Shown: positions 1 to 5,146 of the stretch, in pieces
Layout: each line of letters begins with the position of its first letter
Numbering within the stretch: the first letter of the stretch is position 1
NCBI GenBank assembly: GCA_944390875.1
Contig: CALXRO010000006.1
Span: forward strand, 1-5,146
Source: an uncultured Rickettsiales bacterium
GTDB lineage: Bacteria > Pseudomonadota > Alphaproteobacteria > Rickettsiales > UBA1997
DNA length: 5,146 bases
Direction of reading: 5' to 3'
Made by a program: the position numbers and the translations under genes
Notes under the pieces: generated by a model
What the model was told of the DNA's origin: nothing
What the model saw: the letters and a program-made list of their open reading frames with translations, nothing else
The model's database searches: none

Positions 1-116
1 AAAAAATGATCTAAATAATCATCAAGTTTTTGTGGATTTTATTACTTTTATATCTGTTTCAATTTTGCTTATTTCTTCATTTTCCTGCATTTTAATGGAA
101 TTTTTCTTTATAGATG
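1..116. other. Gene-free left edge, probably decayed tail of the dioxygenase pseudogene
   Basis: No gene is supported here. On the minus strand one frame stays open from about 117 down to two consecutive stops near 24-19 (about 31 codons, rich in K, E and I). It directly continues the decayed dioxygenase-like frame if one more base has been lost near 117. The residues do not resemble the expected continuation, which should hold the second tyrosine and the two histidine iron ligands of an intradiol dioxygenase. The stretch could be rearranged or heavily decayed remnant DNA, or unrelated. A small inverted repeat (5-base arms at 6-10 and 18-22) looks incidental. Confidence 0.3.
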
Positions 117-513
117 GAATATAGTTAAAAATTCATAATAGCCGACATTATTAGTTATTGCTTGCCATGACATTATAAAATTTTATCTATATACTTGCTA
201 TCATTTGTTAATAAAGAATAATATTTGCTTACTGCATTTGTTTGCCAAATTTTTATTATAACCTATTCTATTGGAACATAAAAAGAATCAATAACATTAC
301 CTTTATATATAAAGGTTCACTTATAGCTAATTTAAAAGACCCAGTTTTTCTTGTTAAATTATTATTTTTATTAAAACTCCTTGGTTTCGATATATTATTA
401 AACATCAAAGCTGAAGGAGTTTGTTTGAGTAGGTTAAATATGTTGTTAAGTTTTTCTTCAGCTTTAACATTTATAAAGAATGGACAAACTAAAACTATAA
501 ATAAATATTTCAT
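117..513 (-). pseudogene. Secreted intradiol ring-cleavage dioxygenase-like protein, degraded
   Basis: In intact relatives this fold (protocatechuate 3,4-dioxygenase PcaH type) uses non-haem Fe(III) held by two Tyr and two His to cleave catechols. Reading starts at 513 with a clear signal peptide (MKYLFIVLVCPFFINVKA, then EEK), implying export. The frame is good to LYIK (codon 71, 303-301) and then breaks. One frame over it resumes as G-NVIDSFYVPIE, a TAG stop (265-263), then VIIKIWQTNAVSKYYSLL. This matches the family pattern of a beta strand, Pro-Val and then IWQxNAxGxY, with the Tyr at 223-221 aligning with the first iron ligand (Tyr408 of PcaH). A second shift near 181-184 restores NFIMSWQAITNNVGYYEFLTIF (two parts: about 182-147, then 146-117), matching the NFxGxGxxxTDxxGYYxFxTI block. 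The region for the second Tyr and the His-x-His pair is not recognisable. No active enzyme can be made. The family call is by eye from the aligned pattern. The substrate in this lineage is unknown, and a role in aromatic catabolism is doubtful for such an organism. Confidence 0.75.
299..316. repeat. Perfect 18-bp palindrome
   Basis: ACCTTTATATATAAAGGT reads identically on both strands; the next flanking pair does not match. It lies inside the dioxygenase-like pseudogene and contains the first frameshift site (the T run at 302-304). Because it falls within former coding sequence it is more likely incidental than an operator, but a hairpin-prone site could promote slippage. Confidence 0.6.
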
Positions 514-627
514 GATTTGTAATTCACTTTAATATATCAATTTCTAAAAACTATATCAGCAATAATAAATAAATATTTATATTTGCATAATTTAATATTA
601 ATTATTTTGTTCAAATTTTTAAAAACC

Positions 628-655
628 TTGACAAATCATAAAAATATAGTATACT
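628..655 (+). promoter_or_regulatory. Predicted sigma70-type promoter for the 679 pseudogene
   Basis: A perfect -35 hexamer TTGACA (628-633) is followed, after a 16-base spacer, by TATACT (650-655), one mismatch from the consensus -10. An overlapping TATAGT at 645-650 is too close to the -35 to pair with it. Transcription would start near 661-663, giving a leader of about 17 bases before the ATG at 679. No Shine-Dalgarno sequence is visible. It is the best promoter in the window, and it faces a gene that can no longer encode its protein. The rest of the 514-678 spacer is plain AT-rich sequence; I could not identify a convincing promoter for the minus-strand gene in it. Confidence 0.65.
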
Positions 656-678
656 TTCCACACTAATAATAAATATAT

Positions 679-1883
679 ATGATAAATATGCTATCAATTG
701 TAATATTATTTGCATTATTTTTAAATTCAGGTAATAATAACATATATGCTAAAACAAAAAATACGATAACTTTAAGTTCAGGGTATTTAAAAGAAAAATA
801 TACAAATAAACAAATAGCTAACTTTGGTATAGAATTTTTTCAATTATTAGATTATTTTGATAAAAAGATAGATAAAAATACTTCAATAAACATACTATAT
901 AATCTATTCAAATTATAGATTACAACAAACTTTACTGTAGTTTATCACAAACTTGGTCACGCTCTTAGAATAAGAGCTATGGGATATGATTATAAATTTA
1001 TTGATGGATTATTGGTAAAATACAACCATATAGCAACAGTAACTTTTTCAAATATTTGATCACAAAAATGATAAGCCTGAATCTTGGTGGTGCTATACAT
1101 TATTCTGATTATAAAAATAAAGAAAAATATTACCAAGATATATTAACCGATGTGGATGGTTAAATAATCAAGTTTACTTTTCTGAGAGAATAGCTTGCAA
1201 TACTTATTTAAATGATAAAACAAATAGTTTTGAATATTTTTACAATATTTCATCATATAAAATGTTGTATTTTTTTGAAATTATAGGATTGCTCGACTTT
1301 ATGGCAGGAAGTTCTGATCAAGAAAAATTAGAAGAAAACTATAGTAAAAATGGTTTAAATATTACTGAAAGCGATATGTTATTGATGTTAACCATTTCGA
1401 CTTTACTTAGTCAATCAACATATTCTTCAATATATAACTTCTTTGTTCTGGATAAGAATTATATTGAACCATTTCAATATAAAAGCTTCATTTTCCTGAT
1501 ATATTCCCGTACATAACTACAAAAGGACTATCGTATAGAATTACAAGTGCTTACAGATATAATGACGATCTAACATTTAGATTTGGTATTGAATTTATAA
1601 CGCATGGTGAATCAACGCAAGAGTTTATTTTTGGTTTAAATAAAAAATTTTCAAATATAAATTTAGATTTATGACAATTTTTGGTAAAAATGGTTTAAAC
1701 TTTGAATTAAATTTTAAAATACCAATAATAAGAAATTTTGATATTGGTTTCAATATTGATTGCTACTCTATAAATAGCTTATATGGTGAAAGACATGCTG
1801 TAACTGTTATTGATAGAAAATTAATTAAAAAAATTATATCTAAAGGCAAGAAAGAATATACAGAAAAAAAAATTAAAAAATAA
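679..1883 (+). pseudogene. Exported HExxH-type (zincin-like) protein, degraded
   Basis: The start at 679 gives a hydrophobic signal peptide (about residues 1-24, ending NIYA). The first frame stops at TAG 916-918 but continues in the same frame as VVYHKLGHALRIRAMGYDY (937-993). This looks like a zinc-metalloprotease HELGH site with Glu changed to Lys (AAA at 949-951). The frame is then lost four times: at the T run 1055-1057, at about 1160 (restoring DG-LNNQVYFSE), at the T run 1491-1494 (restoring FPDIFPYITTKGLSYRI) and at 1668-1670 (restoring MTIFGKNGLNFELNFK). Each is repaired by adding one base, giving about 402 codons to the TAA at 1881-1883. The C-terminal third alternates polar and hydrophobic residues in beta-strand-like segments, suggesting an outer-membrane or barrel-like domain, and ends in a Lys-rich tail. 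I recall similar exported HExxH proteins in Rickettsiales but do not know a name or function. The separate open stretches at 1262-1516 and 1671-1883 are pieces of this gene, not independent genes. Confidence 0.75.
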
Positions 1884-1971
1884 TATATATTTTGGTATAT
1901 CTTTCTCCTATTCTTTTTAAAAAAATATTTTTTATATTAATTAAATTTGATAGACTATATTCAGATAAATA

Positions 1972-1999
1972 TTGATGTTTTAAACTTAAGAAATATTAT
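1972..1999 (+). promoter_or_regulatory. Possible promoter for the phosphomannomutase gene
   Basis: TTGATG (1972-1977) and TATTAT (1994-1999) are 16 bases apart, with two and one mismatches from the sigma70 hexamers. The predicted start near 2006 leaves a leader of about 20 bases before ATG 2027. In such AT-rich DNA, chance -10 matches are common, so this is tentative. The remaining 1884-2026 spacer shows only A/T tracts and no GC-rich hairpin that would terminate upstream transcription. Confidence 0.35.
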
Positions 2000-2026
2000 T
2001 TATACATAAAATAAAAAATATTCATC

Positions 2027-3418
2027 ATGCAAGAAAACAAACATAATTTTAAAAAAACAATTCTAAAAGAATACGATATTAGAGGTATAGTAGATAAAGA
2101 ATTAAACGAAGTTGATGCGTATTTTGTTGGAAGAAGTTATGGAACTTTACTCAAAAGAAAATACAATAGAACAAATTGTGTTATAGGTTATGATGGTAGG
2201 CATACGTCTCCATTATATACTGAAAATGTAATAAAAGGTTTAATAGAAAGTGGAATAGACGTGACAAATATAGGTTTGGTATCAACACCTATGGTTTATT
2301 TTTCTGTACAATTTCTTAAAAAAGATTCTGGTATAATAGTTACAGCATCACATAATCCTTCCGATTATAACGGTTTTAAAATGTTAACAAATGAAGAACC
2401 TGTTTGGGGTGAAGATATACAGCAGATAGGTAAATATGCTGAAATTGGAGATTTTGAGAATGGCAAAGGCAGTAACGAAAAAATAAATATAAACAAAGAA
2501 TATTATGATTTTATTTTGAATAAACTTGATAAAAATAGAAATAAACATCTAAAAATTGCTTGGGATGCTGGTAATGGAGCTGTAGCAAGTATATTAAAAG
2601 ATATCGTTTCAAAATTTCCTGACGAAAGTATAACAATTTGCGATACTGTAGATGGTAATTTTCCTAATCACCATCCTGATCCTGCAGTTGAAAAGAACAT
2701 GACTATGTTAAAAGAAGTTGTGATAAATAATAATTGTGATTTTGGTATTGGTTTTGATGGTGATGGAGATAGAATAGGAATTATAGATAATAAAGGCAAT
2801 TTTGTCTATGGTGACCAATTGCTGGCTATACTAGCTAGAGAGTTTTTAAAGGATCATCCTAATGAAAAAGTTATGTCTGAAGTTAAGGCAAGCAAGATTT
2901 TGTATGATGATATAAAAAAACATGGCGGGGTGCCAGTTATGTGGAAACCTGGGCATTCTGCTCAAAAGGCAAAAATGAAATCAGATAAAATAAAATTAGC
3001 TGGAGAAACAAGTGGACATATATTTTACGGTGAAAATTATAATTATGATGACGCTATGTATGCCGCCGTGAAACTCATAAATTTTATAAGTACTTCCGAT
3101 GTTAAAATATCAGAAATAATAGAAAGCTTTCCAAAAGCTTATTCAACAAAAGAAATTAGAGTAGAAGTTGGTGATGAAAGAAAATTTGAAATAATTAAAG
3201 AATTATCTGATAGAATGAAAAAAGAAAATAGAGAGTTTATTAATGTTGATGGAATTAGGGCTGATTTTGGAGATGGCTGGTGGTTGGCAAGAGCTTCAAA
3301 TACTCAGCCCGATATAACAACTCGATGTGAAGCTTTTAGTGAAGATGATTTAGAAAATTGTAAAAATGATCTCAAAAAACAATTAGCACTTAGTGGTGTC
3401 GATTTAAATTTTGATTAA
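2027..3418 (+). CDS. manB: Phosphomannomutase/phosphoglucomutase
   Basis: An intact cytoplasmic alpha-D-phosphohexomutase that interconverts hexose 6-phosphate and 1-phosphate (mannose and/or glucose), feeding GDP-mannose or UDP-glucose and surface polysaccharide synthesis. All four family motifs are visible: the phosphoserine loop TASHNP (residues 106-111, Ser108), the Mg-binding loop GFDGDGDR (242-249, Asp244/246/248), the sugar-recognition loop GETSGHIF (326-333), and the C-terminal phosphate-binding loop RASNTQPDITTRCEA (422-436). The N-terminus YDIRGIV (16-22) is also typical. The length of 463 residues equals, as I recall, that of Pseudomonas AlgC, a bifunctional PMM/PGM. The sugar loop has GETSGH where AlgC has GEMSGH; specificity cannot be settled by eye. 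ATG 2027 is the first start just ahead of the conserved N-terminus and has no Shine-Dalgarno sequence. gatB follows 72 bases downstream, with no terminator seen between them. The gene name is by family; pmm or algC would be equally fair. Confidence 0.93.
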   Translation: MQENKHNFKKTILKEYDIRGIVDKELNEVDAYFVGRSYGTLLKRKYNRTNCVIGYDGRHTSPLYTENVIKGLIESGIDVTNIGLVSTPMVYFSVQFLKKDSGIIVTASHNPSDYNGFKMLTNEEPVWGEDIQQIGKYAEIGDFENGKGSNEKININKEYYDFILNKLDKNRNKHLKIAWDAGNGAVASILKDIVSKFPDESITICDTVDGNFPNHHPDPAVEKNMTMLKEVVINNNCDFGIGFDGDGDRIGIIDNKGNFVYGDQLLAILAREFLKDHPNEKVMSEVKASKILYDDIKKHGGVPVMWKPGHSAQKAKMKSDKIKLAGETSGHIFYGENYNYDDAMYAAVKLINFISTSDVKISEIIESFPKAYSTKEIRVEVGDERKFEIIKELSDRMKKENREFINVDGIRADFGDGWWLARASNTQPDITTRCEAFSEDDLENCKNDLKKQLALSGVDLNFD

Positions 3419-3450
3419 TATAAAATCAAATAATTATTGTAAAAAAACAA

Positions 3451-3516
3451 ATGAATTATATCATTATCAATATATTTATTAGTTTATGGTATGAATTACA
3501 TTATAAAAGGCAATAA
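3451..3516 (+). other. Short open reading frame overlapping the gatB start (doubtful)
   Basis: ATG 3451 opens a 21-codon frame (MNYIIINIFISLWYE...) that ends at TAA 3514-3516, out of frame with and overlapping the gatB start at 3491. Its first bases (ATGAATTATATCATTAT) nearly repeat those of the gatB start (ATGAATTACATTAT) 40 bases later. It could be a remnant of a small duplication of the start region, a leader frame, or chance. There is no evidence that it is translated. The surrounding 3419-3490 spacer is otherwise AT-rich without a clear promoter or hairpin. Confidence 0.2.
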
Positions 3517-4945
3517 ATTTGAATGGGAAGTTGTAATAGGATTAGAAGTCCATTGTCAAATAAAAACAAATAGTAAACTCTTTTCAAGAAGTTCAACAGA
3601 GTTTGGTGCTGGACAAAATGAACATGTTTCCTTTTTTGATTGTGCTATGCCAGGACAATTGCCAGTACTAAATAAACATTCAATTGAGCAAGCAATAAAG
3701 ACTGGACTTGGACTAAATGCTGAATTTAATATGAAATCAAAATTTGATCGTAAAAACTATTTTTATGCCGATTTACCACAGGGTTACCAAATCACACAAT
3801 TTTTTAATCCAATAATAAAAAACGGTTGGCTCGAGATAAAAATTGATAATAATAAAAAAAGAATAAGAATACATGAAGCACATCTTGAACAAGATGCTGG
3901 AAAATCAATTCATGATCAAAATCCAACTTATAGTTTTATAGATCTTAATAGGGCTGGAACGACTTTATTGGAAATAGTTTCAGAACCAGATATGAGAAGT
4001 CCTGCAGAAGCAATGGAATATTTAAGAGAGCTGAGGGCTTTAGTTAGAGCATTAGATACATGTGATGGCAATATGGATGAAGGTAGTATGCGTTGTGATG
4101 CTAATGTCTCTGTTATGAAAATTGGTTCAAAAGAGTTTGGTACAAGATGTGAAATAAAAAATGTAAATTCAATTAAAAATGTTGGTGATGCGATAGAATA
4201 TGAAGCAAAAAGACACATAGAATTACTTGAAAACGGTATTACAGTAGATCAGGAAACTAGAAAATATGATGCCTTATCAGGCACAACAAAAACAATGCGA
4301 AGCAAAGAAGATGCTATAGATTATAGATATTTTCCAGAGCCAGATTTGGCGCCACTAATTATAACACAAGAATTAATAGATAAAATTAGAGCAAATATGC
4401 CTGAATTACCTGAAGAAAAAAAAGAAAGGTATATTAATGAATATAAAATAAGTGAATATGATGCAGGTATTTTAACATCAGATCATAATATATCTGATTT
4501 TTTTGAAAAATTAGCCAAAAAACATAATCCAAAGCTAGTTGCAAATTGGCTAACTTCGGAATTATTTGGTAGATTGAATAAAATGGCTATTTCAATAGAA
4601 CAAAGCCCAATTCAAGCAGATGATTTATCTGGATTACTATCGCTCATAGAAGATGAAACTATATCTGGTAAAATTGCAAAAGATGTTTTAGATTTAATGT
4701 TTGAAACAAATAAAAAAGCTTCAGAAATAGTTGAAGAAAAGGGTTTAAAACAAAATACTAATACTGACGAAATAATTAAACTCATAGATGAAGTTATAGT
4801 TTCTAATCCAAAACAAGTTGAACAATACAAAGCTGGAAATGATAGGATTTTTGGTTTTTTTGTTGGACAACTAATGAAATTAAGTGGTGGTAAAATAAAT
4901 CCAAAATTAGCAAATGAATTGTTAAAAGATAAATTAAACCAATGA
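3491..4945 (+). CDS. gatB: Aspartyl/glutamyl-tRNA(Asn/Gln) amidotransferase subunit B
   Basis: GatB binds misacylated tRNA and carries the kinase/transamidase site of GatCAB, which activates Glu-tRNA(Gln) or Asp-tRNA(Asn) with ATP and uses ammonia delivered from GatA. The 484-residue length is normal for the family. The catalytic cradle is complete: WEVVIGLEVHCQI (12-24), FDRKNYFYADLPQGYQI (85-101), HLEQDAGKS (131-139), the signature DLNRAGTTLLEIVSEPD (151-167), GSMRCDANVSV (198-208) and DYRYFPEPDL (277-286). The C-terminal helical tRNA-binding (YqeY-like) region, about 330-484, includes NWLTSELFGRLN and GFFVGQLMK. ATG 3491 fits the usual short N-terminal lead-in; an in-frame stop at 3452-3454 excludes a much earlier start. 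No Shine-Dalgarno sequence is seen. gatC and gatA, often adjacent, are not here, so the other subunits must be encoded elsewhere. The stop overlaps an ATG (ATGA, 4942-4945). Confidence 0.97.
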   Translation: MNYIIKGNKFEWEVVIGLEVHCQIKTNSKLFSRSSTEFGAGQNEHVSFFDCAMPGQLPVLNKHSIEQAIKTGLGLNAEFNMKSKFDRKNYFYADLPQGYQITQFFNPIIKNGWLEIKIDNNKKRIRIHEAHLEQDAGKSIHDQNPTYSFIDLNRAGTTLLEIVSEPDMRSPAEAMEYLRELRALVRALDTCDGNMDEGSMRCDANVSVMKIGSKEFGTRCEIKNVNSIKNVGDAIEYEAKRHIELLENGITVDQETRKYDALSGTTKTMRSKEDAIDYRYFPEPDLAPLIITQELIDKIRANMPELPEEKKERYINEYKISEYDAGILTSDHNISDFFEKLAKKHNPKLVANWLTSELFGRLNKMAISIEQSPIQADDLSGLLSLIEDETISGKIAKDVLDLMFETNKKASEIVEEKGLKQNTNTDEIIKLIDEVIVSNPKQVEQYKAGNDRIFGFFVGQLMKLSGGKINPKLANELLKDKLNQ

Positions 4946-5146
4946 CAACTAGTAATAATACATAATAATCCAAATCCAACTATGGGGAGCACCAGGAGGA
5001 ACAACATCATTTAATAACAAAGTTGGTGTACCTAATGCTTACTATCCTAATGAATCCGAAGCTCAAAAGTATAATGCAATAAAAAATGGAGGAGAAGTAG
5101 AATTAAAGTGTATTGATGGTTATGCAGTAACAACAGAACAACCAAA
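4942..5146 (+). pseudogene. Unrecognised protein, broken near its start and cut by the window edge
   Basis: An ATG overlapping the gatB stop (ATGA, 4942-4945) reads MTTSNNT and then meets TAA 4963-4965. A different frame is open from 4959 to the window end (about 62 codons) without an ATG, GTG or TTG start ahead of its protein-like part, which includes LWGAPGGTTSF, VPNAYYPNESEAQKY and GGEVELKCIDGYAV. Losing one base near 4960 would join MTTSNN to this frame, the same kind of shift seen in the two pseudogenes to the left. A third frame contains HNNPNPTMG, so other joins are possible. I do not recognise the family. There is no signal peptide or membrane segment in the visible part. It could be a real gene with an unusual start, or a pseudogene. 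Only the fact that coding-like sequence runs off the right edge is reasonably supported. Confidence 0.35.

Noticed and set aside
242..532. 96-codon plus-strand open frame opposite the dioxygenase remnant
   Set aside because: It is antisense to a stretch with a clear signal peptide and family motifs on the minus strand; its own translation shows no recognisable pattern and spans the broken sites by chance.
961..977. GCTCTTA-gaa-TAAGAGC hairpin as a possible terminator
   Set aside because: It lies inside the HKLGH-ALRIRA coding stretch, is not followed by a T run, and arises from the codons for Ala-Leu-Arg-Ile-Arg-Ala.
1884..2026. A/T tracts such as AAAAAATATTTTTT as a terminator
   Set aside because: The possible pairing is A/T only, with no GC stem; too weak to call an intrinsic terminator.
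3928..4218. Minus-strand open frame inside gatB
   Set aside because: It is fully antisense to the conserved DLNRAG and RCDANVSV core of GatB, with low-complexity Ser/Ile-rich translation typical of an antisense shadow.
4612..5010. 132-codon minus-strand open frame over the gatB 3' end
   Set aside because: It is antisense to the GatB C-terminal domain; its hydrophobic, Ser-rich translation is what the reverse complement of this coding sequence gives.
5080..5130. Sushi/CCP-like pattern (GGEVELKCIDGYAV) at the right edge
   Set aside because: One Cys and a GY pair are not enough; the other conserved cysteines are not visible and the window ends.
1..5146. tRNA, rRNA, riboswitch, CRISPR array, insertion sequence
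   Set aside because: No GC-rich cloverleaf, regularly spaced repeats, transposase motifs or terminal inverted repeats were seen on either strand by eye.

Overview
The window is very AT-rich, with many A/T homopolymers, non-coding or decayed DNA between genes, and no Shine-Dalgarno-like sequence in front of any start. It carries GatB of the tRNA-dependent amidotransferase, a phosphomannomutase/phosphoglucomutase, and two exported-protein genes of kinds I associate with Rickettsiales. My best guess is a reduced, host-associated alphaproteobacterium of the order Rickettsiales. That placement rests on recalled family resemblance and on composition, not on a search.

The left part (about 1-1883) is a divergent pair of dead genes around a 165-base spacer. 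On the minus strand, 513 down to about 117, lies a signal-peptide-bearing protein of the intradiol ring-cleavage dioxygenase fold, broken by a stop and at least two frameshifts. On the plus strand, 679-1883, lies a roughly 400-codon exported protein with a zincin-type HExxH site altered to HKLGH, broken by one stop and four frameshifts. A textbook sigma70-type promoter still faces the second gene. Every frameshift I can place goes in the same direction, as if one base was lost, and nearly all sit at A or T runs.

The right part (2027-4945) holds two intact housekeeping genes on the plus strand, a 463-residue phosphomannomutase/phosphoglucomutase and a 484-residue GatB, separated by 72 bases and possibly co-transcribed. 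The first makes hexose-1-phosphates for nucleotide sugars. The second is part of the complex that converts misacylated Glu-tRNA(Gln) or Asp-tRNA(Asn) to the correct product. They have no direct functional link. gatC and gatA are not next to gatB in this window.

At the right edge, from the gatB stop to the end, begins an unrecognised reading frame that runs out of the window and appears broken near its start. No tRNA, rRNA, CRISPR array, insertion sequence or convincing terminator is visible, and I see no evidence of a novel multi-gene system. The most informative content is the paired decay of two exported proteins beside intact housekeeping genes.
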